Made by a program: the position numbers and the translations under genes. DNA of 64,000 nucleotides, taken from positions 3,348,001 to 3,412,000 of the forward strand of contig CAWDDH010000003.1 of NCBI GenBank assembly GCA_963801105.1, given 5' to 3'. Every line of letters starts with the position of its first letter. Positions within the stretch are counted from its first letter, which is position 1. Source of the DNA: JAENVU01 sp963801105 (lineage in GTDB: Bacteria > Actinomycetota > Acidimicrobiia > IMCC26256 > JAENVU01). This document shows, piece after piece, positions 1 to 8,241 of the stretch. A model generated the notes under the pieces. It was not told the origin of the DNA. It did not search any database and saw only the letters and a program-made list of their open reading frames with translations.

Positions 1-73
1 CGATGATCCCCGTCGACCGCCCGATCGCGCAGAAGCTCACGACGGCGACGACGGCCCAGTCGAACATCGGCAT
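1..73 (-). CDS. 5' end of an unidentified gene, probably membrane protein (cut by window edge)
   Basis: An ATG at 73 overlaps the TGA of the TetR gene by one base (TGATG), so translational coupling is likely. Only 24 codons fit in the window. The peptide begins MPMFDWAVVAVVSFCAIG, which is hydrophobic and looks like a first membrane segment. The family cannot be named from this fragment. Its position directly behind a TetR regulator would suit a transporter or membrane enzyme under that regulator, but this is inference. Confidence 0.45.
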   Translation of the reverse strand, partial: MPMFDWAVVAVVSFCAIGRSTGII

Positions 74-672
74 CACGCCCGCTGGCCAACTGATTCGATG
101 TCGCTGCGCAGGCCGCGCACTACGACGTCGGCGAGTACCGCGCTGAGCTCGGCGTAGGACCGGTACGTCTGGTTGAACAGCGCGTGGCCTGCGGTGAAGA
201 GGACCGTCGCGGTCCGCTCGGGGTCGATCGCTCGGATCGACCCCTCCGCTACCCCTTCCCGAAGGAGCCCGGCGATGACCGAGATGCTTTGCGTCGCGAG
301 TTCGTTGTGCAGGTCCTCGATCATGGATACCGGAATCATCTGGCGGTCGCGCCGGAGCACGGCGAGGAGCAGCGCGCTGTCCTGGAAGTGCTTCGCGCTG
401 GCTTCCGCCAAAGCACCGAGGCGCTCCAACGCGTCGCCGGGACCGCCCGAGGCCGCTTCGGCACGTTCGAGCCACGCCGCATTGTCCGCCTCGATGAGGT
501 GGAGGAACAGCCCTTCTTTGCTGGTGAAATGCCAGTAGACGGTGCCGGTGGCCACTCCCGCATCAGCGGCGATCTCGGCGACGTTCGTGTGACGGAACCC
601 AGCCACTTCGAAGTGCTGCCGCGCCGCCCGCAGAATCCGTTCGTCTCTGGGCAACGAAACCGGTCGGGTCAT
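73..672 (-). CDS. TetR/AcrR family transcriptional regulator
   Basis: This 199-residue protein is a typical TetR-family repressor in length and layout. The N-terminal helix-turn-helix spans about residues 29-49 and includes the family pattern GVATGTVYWHF. The rest is an all-helical ligand-binding and dimer domain with no recognisable specificity signature. The ATG at 672 is chosen because the DNA-binding domain begins a few residues later; there is no clear Shine-Dalgarno sequence, so translation may be leaderless or coupled to the methyltransferase gene 24 bp upstream. A palindromic operator candidate lies immediately before the start, suggesting autoregulation. The downstream partial gene overlaps by one base and is probably co-transcribed. 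The ligand is unknown. Confidence 0.88.
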   Translation of the reverse strand: MTRPVSLPRDERILRAARQHFEVAGFRHTNVAEIAADAGVATGTVYWHFTSKEGLFLHLIEADNAAWLERAEAASGGPGDALERLGALAEASAKHFQDSALLLAVLRRDRQMIPVSMIEDLHNELATQSISVIAGLLREGVAEGSIRAIDPERTATVLFTAGHALFNQTYRSYAELSAVLADVVVRGLRSDIESVGQRA

Positions 673-673
673 G

Positions 674-709
674 ACTGAATGATTGACGATATCGTTCAGT
701 CTGTCAATC
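674..709. promoter_or_regulatory. Candidate TetR operator with nested inverted repeats
   Basis: The segment carries ACTGAA (674-679) against TTCAGT (695-700), and GATTGAC (681-687) against GTCAATC (703-709). At its centre is a perfect 10-bp palindrome, ACGATATCGT (686-695). Nested palindromes of this size are typical of TetR-family operators. The site sits directly before the TetR start codon and overlaps the last codons of the methyltransferase gene. Binding by the adjacent TetR is inferred from position. Confidence 0.6.
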
Positions 710-1598
710 GCGAAGCTGCATTCGTGGCGCGGTAGGGCGAACCCACGCGATGGTCCCATTTCGTTCCCACGATGCAGCGCGCCACACCGGGAACCCGGAC
801 CTTGCCGTCCCGCTCGAACGCACTCACGTTCGCGATGGCGCTTGCCCGAATCCGCTCCCGCGCCAGTTCGTCGACCTGCTGAAGTGCCGCAACTGCGAGC
901 GAGACGTGCTCGCTGATCATCTCCCAATACTGCGCGGGCGATCGCGTCACGAGTTCGACGTCGACGTCCCACTCGGCAACGTCGCGGAGCCCCGCGCTTT
1001 CGAACAGGGCATTCACATGTCCCGGAGCGGCGCACCGATACATATTCGGCCCGTCCGGGTCGGGTGGCGCCACCGCCACCTCGGTCGCGATCGCCTGCAT
1101 GGCGATCGTCGTCCACGGGTTGTCCTCGGGCTTGACCCATACCGACGAACAGAGACGTCCACCCGGCTTGAGCACACGTGCGAACTCGGCCGTCGCCTTG
1201 CCCATGTCGGGGAAGAACATGTACCCAAAGCGCACCGAGACGCTGTCGAAGGTGGCGTCGTCGAACGGCAGATCATCGGCGCTGCACACCTCCGTCTCTA
1301 TATTGGCCACCCCTTGCGCCCGGGCTCGTCGCGCGGCGACCTCCAGCATCTCCGGTACGAGATCGGTCAGCACGACGCGTCCCTTCGGCGACAGCCGCGC
1401 AATGCTCAGACCCGGCTCGCCCGTGCCCGAGGCAATGTCGAGATGCTGTTGATCGGAAGCGAGGTCGAGACGCTCGATCATCGCCGTGCCGACCGGGCCG
1501 AGTTGCTCCATGATGACCGAGTCCCACTTCTCCCAGCCCGCAGAGAGCCCGGCCCACGTGGCTCGCTGAACGTCTCGGATCTCATCGGCGCTCGGCAT
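696..1598 (-). CDS. SAM-dependent methyltransferase (UbiE/type 11 class)
   Basis: The 300-residue protein has the class I methyltransferase SAM-binding motif LDIASGTGE at about residues 53-61, an acidic motif II region (VLTDLVPEM) and the ADDLPFDDATFD segment typical of UbiE/type 11 methyltransferases. The acceptor substrate cannot be told from sequence. The ATG at 1598 is preferred because GGGAGG lies about 6 nt upstream; an earlier in-frame ATG at 1613 would include that ribosome site. The gene lies just upstream of the TetR gene on the same strand. Its last codons run into the TetR operator, so a repressor bound there would sit inside the transcript rather than at this gene's own promoter. 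Confidence 0.82.
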   Translation of the reverse strand: MPSADEIRDVQRATWAGLSAGWEKWDSVIMEQLGPVGTAMIERLDLASDQQHLDIASGTGEPGLSIARLSPKGRVVLTDLVPEMLEVAARRARAQGVANIETEVCSADDLPFDDATFDSVSVRFGYMFFPDMGKATAEFARVLKPGGRLCSSVWVKPEDNPWTTIAMQAIATEVAVAPPDPDGPNMYRCAAPGHVNALFESAGLRDVAEWDVDVELVTRSPAQYWEMISEHVSLAVAALQQVDELARERIRASAIANVSAFERDGKVRVPGVARCIVGTKWDHRVGSPYRATNAASRLTD

Positions 1599-1657
1599 CG
1601 GCCCTCCCGCCATCGCTGCATCCACCCAACATGACGGCACTCCTTGGCGCCAGGTCA

Positions 1658-2128
1658 TCATGCCCGCTCCGCGAGCGTTGCACCACGACCCAACCGTCCG
1701 TTTCGAGCCGAGATCCGCAGCAAGAGATTCGCGTCACGCCACGCGATTGCGACCAGGCAAACAACAGCTTGCACAGCGTTCACGCCGAGGTGGGTCGGTT
1801 TCCGGGAGCCGTCTCGGTACTCGAACATGCAACCCCAGAACCTTCCCGGCACGTCGCCGTCGCCCAGCGGTGGTCCGACATCAACGCCGACGACGTCACT
1901 TGCTTGCTGGGACGAGATCCACGAACAGGGATCGGGTAGCGATGTGGCCGGCCGGGAACCGGGGGACGTCGTGCTGGCGGACTTCACGGTCGATGGGCTC
2001 GACGATGAGCATGCGCCCCCCGCCGCCATCGCCCCGGCGACGAGCAGCCGGGCGGTCGTGGTCCGCAGCGAATGACCCTTGATCAGCGTTTCACGCCCAG
2101 GTGATGACGAGTCCCCCGCTCTGACCAC
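1658..2128 (-). CDS. DUF3558-like lipoprotein, probably truncated at both ends
   Basis: The reading frame encodes a lipoprotein-type signal (LLVAGAMAAGGAC followed by Ser residues), then a Ser/Thr linker and a DPCSWISSQQASDVVG segment that resembles the start of actinobacterial DUF3558 lipoproteins (DPC...L...E/QA). A second Cys in GCMFEY fits that family. After about residue 118 the similarity fades and the protein ends 60-80 residues short. The only ATG upstream of the signal peptide (2128) lies inside a tRNA-like remnant, so the native start seems to have been lost. I read it as a decaying gene next to rearranged DNA; a frameshift or unusual start could also explain it. Confidence 0.4.
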   Translation of the reverse strand: MVRAGDSSSPGRETLIKGHSLRTTTARLLVAGAMAAGGACSSSSPSTVKSASTTSPGSRPATSLPDPCSWISSQQASDVVGVDVGPPLGDGDVPGRFWGCMFEYRDGSRKPTHLGVNAVQAVVCLVAIAWRDANLLLRISARNGRLGRGATLAERA

Positions 2129-2171
2129 TGAGCTACGGCCCCGCGAGGCGGCCAGCGCAGGACTCGAACTC
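2100..2171 (-). other. tRNA-like fragments in permuted order (3'-like piece, then 5'-like piece)
   Basis: On the minus strand, 2142-2100 reads as the 5' part of a tRNA: acceptor strand GGGGCCG, TA, D-stem GCTC...GAGC, and anticodon-stem GGGGA with loop CTCGTCA. The 3' anticodon stem has a mismatch and no T-arm follows. Just before it, 2171-2155 contains GTTCGAGTCC, a T-arm-like piece with a poor stem. The order is therefore 3' piece then 5' piece. It may be the scar of two tandem tRNA genes that lost halves, or of an integration event. No complete cloverleaf can be drawn, so a functional tRNA is not claimed. Confidence 0.4.
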
Positions 2172-2239
2172 GTTGAGGCCGCACGGCGCGCACGCGACGG
2201 CCGACTTCTACGAGCACCGCCTCGGGTGAGAACGCCCGA

Positions 2240-3664
2240 TCACATCATCAGCGACGGGTGCATCATGTTGAAGATGTCCGTGGCCACCCAGTTGTCGTAG
2301 GGCGGGAGCCACACGTGCACCATCCAGCTGTCAGCGAACAGCGTGTTCGTGCCACCGAGCGCCGTGCACTGCTGATCGGTGAGGTGCTCGCCGACGATGA
2401 ACGGGTACGAGCCCGGCTTGTAACAGAGCGCGTCGTGCCGGTGCCAGTGGTCGTTGTCACCCGGGAAGCCGGCCGGCGGCACCGAGTTCGCACCGCCCGG
2501 TTGGACCTCGAGGAACATCATGCCGGTGAGCTTCGAGCTCGGTGACGTGCCGTCGTACATGAGCCAGTTCGGCTTCGTCGGGTCGAACGGGCCGGTCACG
2601 CGCGTCGTGTCGACGTAGTGGATGCCCTGCCCCATTGCCCATACCGCGGCCTGCTTCCAGTTCGACGGGAGCGAGCTCACCGTCGGGTACTGCGACGCGA
2701 AGGCCGAAGCGGCGTCGAGGTCCAGTTGGAGCGCGGCGCAGTCCTGCGCGCTCAGCGGACCCTTCTCCTGCGTGTACACCGCCTCGAACGTCGGGTCACC
2801 CGGGTGGCTGTCGTTGATCGCGGTGTCAGTCGGGTCGCAGTACGAGGGCCGGTTCACCGTCGCGTCGTCATTGACGATCGTGCCCGTACCCGTCGCGTCC
2901 GCGATCGCCGCACCGGAAGCGCCCTGCAGCGTGACGTGGAATGTCTCGTCCGCCTCGCCGTTCAGATCGGAGTTGATCCTCACGCTCACGACCTTCTTGA
3001 ACTGGTTCGTCTTGAACGTCAGGTTCTTGGTGACCGCCTTGAAGTCCGAACCAGCAGTCGCCGTGTCGCCGCTCACCACCGCCTGAACGGAGACCGGCGC
3101 CGGCGCCTTGTCCGACAGAGTCACCCACAACTTCGCAGTTCGCACCTTGGCGTCACCCTCGTAGACCGTTGCGTCACCCACCCCCAGGCGCAGGCCGGAG
3201 CCCGGATCGTCGTCGATGATCGTGCCCACGCCCTGGTCGTCGCCGATCACGGCACCACCCGTCGGGTTCTGCAACATCACGTGCAGCGTCTCGTCACCCT
3301 CCACCGCGGTGTCCGGGACCACCGGCACGGTGATCGGCTTCTGGACGCGGCCCGGCTTGAAGGTCAAGGTCTTGGTCGCGGTCTTGAGCGGCTTGAAGTC
3401 CGCACCCGCGGTCGCGGTCACCGGCACCAACGAGTAGTCGACGGTCACCGTCGAGGTGGAAGGCTCGGAGAGACTGAGAGTGAAACTCAGCGACCGCTTG
3501 CCGCCCGTGTCACCTTCGTGGACCGCGGCGTCGCCAACGGCGAGCGTCGGCGTTCCCGCGCCGGCGGCGATCGACGAGGTGATCGGCGCCGAAACGAGCG
3601 CCAGACCGGCGCCGGAACAGGCGGCGACCGCCACGACGGCCGTGGCACGACGGAAGATCTTCAT
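2240..3664 (-). CDS. Secreted protein with two Calx-beta domains and a WHxHxxLC-type C-terminal domain
   Basis: The 474-residue protein starts with a Sec signal peptide (MKIFRRAT..., hydrophobic to about residue 34). Two Calx-beta-like repeats follow, at about 38-152 and 157-266. Both carry VGDA.V.EGD near the start, a TAG.DFK segment, a DE(T)..H(V) segment and a closing GTI.(D/N)DD. Calx-beta domains are calcium-binding beta sandwiches common in exported adhesion-like proteins. The C-terminal 200 residues contain DHWHRHDALCY and WMVHVWLP, which may form a metal site; I do not recognise the fold with certainty. GGGAGG precedes the ATG. No obvious partner lies nearby. The gene is bracketed by tRNA-like fragments about 90-100 bp away on each side, which hints at acquisition by insertion. 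Confidence 0.8.
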   Translation of the reverse strand: MKIFRRATAVVAVAACSGAGLALVSAPITSSIAAGAGTPTLAVGDAAVHEGDTGGKRSLSFTLSLSEPSTSTVTVDYSLVPVTATAGADFKPLKTATKTLTFKPGRVQKPITVPVVPDTAVEGDETLHVMLQNPTGGAVIGDDQGVGTIIDDDPGSGLRLGVGDATVYEGDAKVRTAKLWVTLSDKAPAPVSVQAVVSGDTATAGSDFKAVTKNLTFKTNQFKKVVSVRINSDLNGEADETFHVTLQGASGAAIADATGTGTIVNDDATVNRPSYCDPTDTAINDSHPGDPTFEAVYTQEKGPLSAQDCAALQLDLDAASAFASQYPTVSSLPSNWKQAAVWAMGQGIHYVDTTRVTGPFDPTKPNWLMYDGTSPSSKLTGMMFLEVQPGGANSVPPAGFPGDNDHWHRHDALCYKPGSYPFIVGEHLTDQQCTALGGTNTLFADSWMVHVWLPPYDNWVATDIFNMMHPSLMM

Positions 3665-3754
3665 GGATGGCTCCCTCCCCAGGATCCCAAGCCGGAGATA
3701 CTAGCCAGCCGAGTTGTTGCCATCCGGTGACGATCGGGGTGCAATCCCACGCGC

Positions 3755-3782
3755 GAGAGTCCCCTGCTCTGAGCTACGACCG
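3755..3782 (-). other. Second tRNA 5'-half-like fragment upstream of the Calx-beta gene
   Basis: On the minus strand this reads GCGGTCGTAGCTCAG then AGCAGGGGACTC, the pattern of a tRNA 5' half missing part of its D-loop. It aligns with the fragment at 2109-2137 over about 23 bases, with one 7-nt gap and two substitutions, in the same orientation. With that fragment it brackets the Calx-beta gene. It cannot fold as a full tRNA. Confidence 0.35.
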
Positions 3783-3800
3783 CATCCACGCGGCGCCGCG

Positions 3801-6401
3801 TCAGAGTCCGAGCACCGAGGGGATCCGATGGCGTCCGTCGATGCCGAGGACGCGGTAGACGCGACGGAGGTGGTTGTCCACGGTCCGGACCGAGAGAACG
3901 AGCCGCGCCGCGATGTCTCGACTCGCCTCGCCCCGACCGGCGAGCACCGCGATCTCCCGCTCGCGCTCGGTGAGACCCGGTGGGGCCACCTTGAGCGCAT
4001 GCGGGATCCGGCCGCTGCACGTCGCCCACCGCACCCACGCGCGCGACGCGGCGCGCGCGGCGGCCACCTCCTCCCCGCTCGCGGCCCATGCGGTGGCCGC
4101 CTGGGCATCGGCCTCGACGGCGAACTGTCGGCACCCGGCTTCGAGAAGCTCAGCCGCGGCAGATTCGAGCGCGGCGGCGTCGGCACCCGCAGCCGCGACC
4201 GCGTGCGCGTGGAACCGGTCCACGAGCCCGCTGTCGTGCTCGGCCGCGAGCACTTCGAGGTCGCCGGCGACGAGGTCGGCGCGCCCCAGGCGCACTGCGT
4301 CGTACAGCGTGACGGCTCCCCACAGACAGTGGCTGGCGGCGACCGCCGACCGGCCGGTCTCGGCCGCGAGCGCGGCGGCGGCGTCGACCCCACCGTGCAC
4401 GACCTCCTGCCAGACCGCGACGCGACCATCGATCGCGGCCCGGGCCCGCTCGTCGGCACTCACGCCGGTGGAACCGGCTCCCTCCAGCAACTGGGCGGCG
4501 AGCTGTGGTCGATCCGCCTGGAGAGCGGCGACAGCACCCACCGACGCCGCGAGATCGGCGAGACCGAACGGATCCACCTCGACGAGCGCGGCGTGCGACT
4601 CGAGGGCCGCGCCGACCGCGGTCTCGAGATCGCCCGTGAGGCATCCGGCGAACGCGACGCACACGGCCCAGTAGCCGGTCGGTTGATGGTTGCGGACGCA
4701 GTCCTCCAGGCCGGTCGTCGCCCGCACGTGGGCCCGCCCGACCGCGCCCCGGCCCACCATCGCCAGCACCTCGCTGACGTTCATCTGGTGCACCGCGAGG
4801 GGGAGGTCGGCCTGATGGCGCCGGGCGAGGCTGAGCCCACGGTCGAGGCGCGCCTCGACCCCGTCCAGGGTGAGCGACAACGCCTGGGCGAAGGTCGTAA
4901 CGATCGCGACCGTCAGCTCCGTCGCCTCGTCGGTGACGCCCTCGAGCGCCGCGGGCGCGGCCGCGACGACCTCACCGAAGTCGCCCGAGAACGCGCCCAG
5001 GAATGCCCGCTCGATGGCCAGGCGCGCCGCGGCGTCGGGGCTCGTGACCGTCGCTGCGGCCACCCGCAGGCTCGCGACGGCCTGATCGATGCGCCCGAGC
5101 AGCAGCGACTCGGTCTCCGCGCGGGCGATGGCCGCCCGGGCGCGCTGGTCGTCGTCGGCGGCACGGTCCGCGGCGTGATCCAGCGCGGTGATCGCCTCCG
5201 CCCCGAGACCCTGCTGGCGCAGAACCTCCGCGAGCAGCAGGTGACCGTCCGCGTTCTCGGGATCGGCCGCGACCGCCGCGCGGGCCAGGCGCTCGCCGAG
5301 GGTCACGTCGAGCCGCGCCACGGCCTCGCGTGCAGCGGAGATCGCGAGCGGCGCCGCGATCTCCCCGCCGGACTCCAGCGACCAGCGAGCGGCGTTGAGC
5401 GTCGCATCCATCCCGGTGACCAGGCTCCACGCCGCGGCGATCCGCGCGGCGTGTGAGGTCCTCGTCGCCGCACCGAGACCGCTCACGACGACCTCGGCGA
5501 ACAGCGGATGTGCGAGCTGCACCGCCGTCGAAGGAGCTTTGCCGACGTGCTCGACGAGACCTTGCCGCTCCAGGACCTCGAGCGCGTCGTCGGTGATGAG
5601 CTCGTGGGCCACGATCTCGGGGACGGGCGCAGCCAGCGCCAGCATCTCGAGCGCGCACTGATCCTGCGCCGCGAGCGACGCGAACCGCTCCCGCACCAGA
5701 TCGACGAGCCGTGTCGGCGGGGACGCGTCCCGCTCCCATTGCCACGCGCCGGCGGTCCGGTGGACCGCTCCTGAGGCGAGCCCGCCTTCCACGAGCAGGC
5801 GCAGGTACAGGGGGTTGCCGCGCGTCACCGCCCAGAGACCGTGCTCGGTCGCGGGGCGTACCGGCCCGGCCAGGCGCAACTCCAGCATCCGGCGCACCCC
5901 GCCGCGCGGGAGCGGTTCGAGGTCGATCCGGTCGAGGTGATCGTCTTTCCACAGTGTCGTCAACGCCTCGGATGGAGCGGCGTCCCGACGTGCCGTCAGC
6001 GCGACCCGGACCCCTTCACCGGTTACGAGCTCGTGGATCAACGCCAGCGACCCCTCGTCGAGCCGGTGCGCGTCGTCGACGGCCACCATCACCGGGCGGC
6101 CGGCGGCGATCTCCTGGAGCCGGCGCCGGAGCCGCCCGAAGATGTCGACGGTCGGTTGCGTGCCCGCTCCGGACAGCAGGCCGGCGAACGCCGCGAACGG
6201 GATCGTCTCAGTGGCGGCCGACGCGAACGACCGTGCCACCGCGTATCCCCGCTCGCCGGCGGCCCGGCCGACCTCCCCCAGCAGCCGTGACTTCCCGACC
6301 CCGGCGTCGCCGACGATCAGGACGCCCTTCGGTCCGTCCCGGTCGAGGATCCGCGCGGCGCACGCGTACTCGTCGTCCCGGGACGCGAAAGGCCATTCCA
6401 C
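3801..6401 (-). CDS. Large ATPase-LuxR (LAL-type) transcriptional regulator
   Basis: This 866-residue protein has an N-terminal STAND/AAA-type ATPase with Walker A GDAGVGKS at about residues 31-38 and Walker B VMVAVDDAH at about 104-112. A long Ala-rich helical middle follows that suits TPR-like repeats. The C-terminal LuxR helix-turn-helix has LTEREREIAVLAGRGE and VRTVDNHLRRVYRVLGI. LAL/MalT-type regulators use nucleotide-dependent self-assembly to switch on transcription in response to a ligand. The GTG at 6401 is taken as the start, with a GGGCGGG sequence just upstream. No regulated operon is evident beside it. The ligand is unknown. Confidence 0.86.
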   Translation of the reverse strand: MEWPFASRDDEYACAARILDRDGPKGVLIVGDAGVGKSRLLGEVGRAAGERGYAVARSFASAATETIPFAAFAGLLSGAGTQPTVDIFGRLRRRLQEIAAGRPVMVAVDDAHRLDEGSLALIHELVTGEGVRVALTARRDAAPSEALTTLWKDDHLDRIDLEPLPRGGVRRMLELRLAGPVRPATEHGLWAVTRGNPLYLRLLVEGGLASGAVHRTAGAWQWERDASPPTRLVDLVRERFASLAAQDQCALEMLALAAPVPEIVAHELITDDALEVLERQGLVEHVGKAPSTAVQLAHPLFAEVVVSGLGAATRTSHAARIAAAWSLVTGMDATLNAARWSLESGGEIAAPLAISAAREAVARLDVTLGERLARAAVAADPENADGHLLLAEVLRQQGLGAEAITALDHAADRAADDDQRARAAIARAETESLLLGRIDQAVASLRVAAATVTSPDAAARLAIERAFLGAFSGDFGEVVAAAPAALEGVTDEATELTVAIVTTFAQALSLTLDGVEARLDRGLSLARRHQADLPLAVHQMNVSEVLAMVGRGAVGRAHVRATTGLEDCVRNHQPTGYWAVCVAFAGCLTGDLETAVGAALESHAALVEVDPFGLADLAASVGAVAALQADRPQLAAQLLEGAGSTGVSADERARAAIDGRVAVWQEVVHGGVDAAAALAAETGRSAVAASHCLWGAVTLYDAVRLGRADLVAGDLEVLAAEHDSGLVDRFHAHAVAAAGADAAALESAAAELLEAGCRQFAVEADAQAATAWAASGEEVAAARAASRAWVRWATCSGRIPHALKVAPPGLTEREREIAVLAGRGEASRDIAARLVLSVRTVDNHLRRVYRVLGIDGRHRIPSVLGL

Positions 6402-6463
6402 CCGCCCAGGTTAGGGCGAGCACCCGCGTGGCGGACCGGGGCCGCGGCCGGCCCGCGATGGCC

Positions 6464-7042
6464 CTACGGGCAGCTCGCCTCGAGAGTCCCGGCGACACCC
6501 GCGTTCTGGGCGAACGACGAATCGTCCCGGGTGTCGACGAAGTCCACGGACGCGGTGACCGTCTTCCCGTCGATCTCGAGGACGTCCGTCGGCTTCGCCT
6601 GTCCCGAGCCGACCGGCACGAACGGGGCCGACCAGCCGACGCTCGGATTCTCGAAGTCCTTGATGTCGTTGAGTTCGACCGAGTCGCCGTACCGCCCACC
6701 GGGTGCACCGCCCGTCGCGCTGAGTTGCAGACCGTCCTGGATGGCCGACAGTGAGAAGTCCCAGTCGTCGTTCCGGGTCTCGTCGGTTCCGAACGCACAC
6801 TGCACGGTGGTGAACTCCCAGCGGTCGTCGCCGATGGTCAGCGTGGCCGTTCCCCCGCTCGCGCTCCCCGACGGCGATCCGGTCGGTCCGCTGGCTGAGA
6901 CATCGGCGTTCGATCCACCCGGCGGCGCCGGAGACGCCGAACCGCCACTGCTGCCACACGCGCCCAGCAGCACCGCCAGCGCCGGCAGGGCCATCGAGAT
7001 CATCGCTCGCCGGGAACCGACTCCCCTCCGATGGTGTCGCAT
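6464..7042 (-). CDS. Putative lipoprotein of unknown function
   Basis: The 192-residue product has basic N-terminal residues, a hydrophobic stretch and a lipobox LGAC with the lipidated Cys at about residue 29. A Gly/Ser/Pro-rich linker (about 30-62) leads to a small beta-rich domain (ATLTIGDDRWEF..., VTASVDFVDT...). It contains two further cysteines (QCAFG and the C-terminal ASCP) that could form a disulfide. The layout matches a widespread type of actinobacterial surface lipoprotein with no assigned function. GGAGG lies 8-10 nt before the ATG. It is downstream of, and co-oriented with, the EamA-like transporter gene with a 115-bp gap, so co-transcription is possible but not shown. Confidence 0.65.
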   Translation of the reverse strand: MRHHRRGVGSRRAMISMALPALAVLLGACGSSGGSASPAPPGGSNADVSASGPTGSPSGSASGGTATLTIGDDRWEFTTVQCAFGTDETRNDDWDFSLSAIQDGLQLSATGGAPGGRYGDSVELNDIKDFENPSVGWSAPFVPVGSGQAKPTDVLEIDGKTVTASVDFVDTRDDSSFAQNAGVAGTLEASCP

Positions 7043-7157
7043 CTGTCCGTTCCTCCCGTGACGCCGGCATGCGGCGGTTCCGCACCTCGGCAGACGGTAC
7101 GGGCGGCGGGCCGAACGCGCTTGCGGGAGCGCTGCTCAATCGGAGCGTCCGCGCTAC

Positions 7158-8081
7158 TCATCTGCCGGGCTGCGGCACGGGTCCGACCACGTTCCGGTCG
7201 GCCTCAGCGGTAGGCGACGAGCCGCCGACCAGGCGACCCTCGGACCGGGCGAGCATCACGAGGGCGAACACGACCGTGACCACGGAGAGGATCACCGCGG
7301 CGGCCTGGACGGGCGTGCCGATGGAGACGCTCTCGTCGAGCAGGCCCACACCGAGCGCAACGGAGGCGATCGGCTCCGCCGCCTCGATCCCGGCGACCGA
7401 CCCGGCGAGCGACCCCGCCTGGAACGCGGATTGGCCCATCACGAAGCCGGTCACGATGGCGAGGGCCATCACGTACGGCTCCCAGTGCGGGACCCAGGCG
7501 AGGATCCCGACGCCGAGGTAGTGGACGAAGGCCTTGGTCAGCACCGCCGACACCGCGAACAGGATGGCGGCCGCGACTCCGAGGCACGCGCCGCGCGCGG
7601 GTCGGGCCACTCTCGCCCCGGCGATGCACAACATCACCGCGCCCACGATCGCGGGCGCGGCGACCAGCCACCGTGATGGCGGCACGACGTCGAGCCCCTG
7701 CGTCGGCGACGTCTCGTAGAGGAACACGGACAGGCCGCCGCAGAGCAGGATCGCGACCCACCAATCCGAGGCTCCGACCCTTCGCCGTCGCCACGCCGAG
7801 CCGAGGAACAGCGTGATCAGCAGTCCCATCGACTGGATCGGTTCGACGAAGACCACCGCACCCACCGAGAGCGCGGCCGCACTCGCCGCGTACCCTCCGG
7901 CGTCCGCCGCGAAACCGAGCACCCACCGCGGCCGGCCGGCGAGCCGGACCAGGAGGCTCGGACGCAACGCGTACGCGTCGGGGACCCGTTCGGCCTCGCC
8001 TTGTTCGAGCACGTTGCTGAGCGCGTAGAGAAACGCCGCGAGGAGCGCACACCCGGTCGACAGCATGACCGGCTCGGTCAT
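7158..8081 (-). CDS. EamA/DMT superfamily transporter-like membrane protein
   Basis: This 307-residue protein is almost entirely hydrophobic, with about nine to ten membrane segments. It opens with a segment typical of drug/metabolite transporters (MLSTGCALLAAFLYALSNVLEQ). Early on it carries a PIQSMGLLITLFLG stretch, and later a GLLDESVSIGTPVQA stretch that resembles the second EamA half. The actinobacterial family that starts this way is usually listed as DMT family transporter; the substrate is unknown. GGGGGT lies a few bases before the ATG at 8081. It diverges from the GGDEF gene, with a 160-bp shared intergenic region. Confidence 0.72.
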   Translation of the reverse strand: MTEPVMLSTGCALLAAFLYALSNVLEQGEAERVPDAYALRPSLLVRLAGRPRWVLGFAADAGGYAASAAALSVGAVVFVEPIQSMGLLITLFLGSAWRRRRVGASDWWVAILLCGGLSVFLYETSPTQGLDVVPPSRWLVAAPAIVGAVMLCIAGARVARPARGACLGVAAAILFAVSAVLTKAFVHYLGVGILAWVPHWEPYVMALAIVTGFVMGQSAFQAGSLAGSVAGIEAAEPIASVALGVGLLDESVSIGTPVQAAAVILSVVTVVFALVMLARSEGRLVGGSSPTAEADRNVVGPVPQPGR

Positions 8082-8241
8082 GACCCCCAGTATGAGCCCG
8101 TCACCACGCCGTGTCGACGGTTCGGCCCGGCATCTGGGCTACAGACCGGTCCGAAACGGTTCGATACAAGGGGCAGTCGCTCGACTGGCGATGCGCGGAT
8201 CGGCCGTGCCGAGCGAAGGCGCGCGGTCAGGAGACCTCCGG

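Noticed and set aside
4031..4060. Long CG-dinucleotide run in the LuxR gene considered as a fourth frameshift site
   Set aside because: The reading frame stays open and the protein keeps LuxR-type sequence on both sides, so no indel is evident here.
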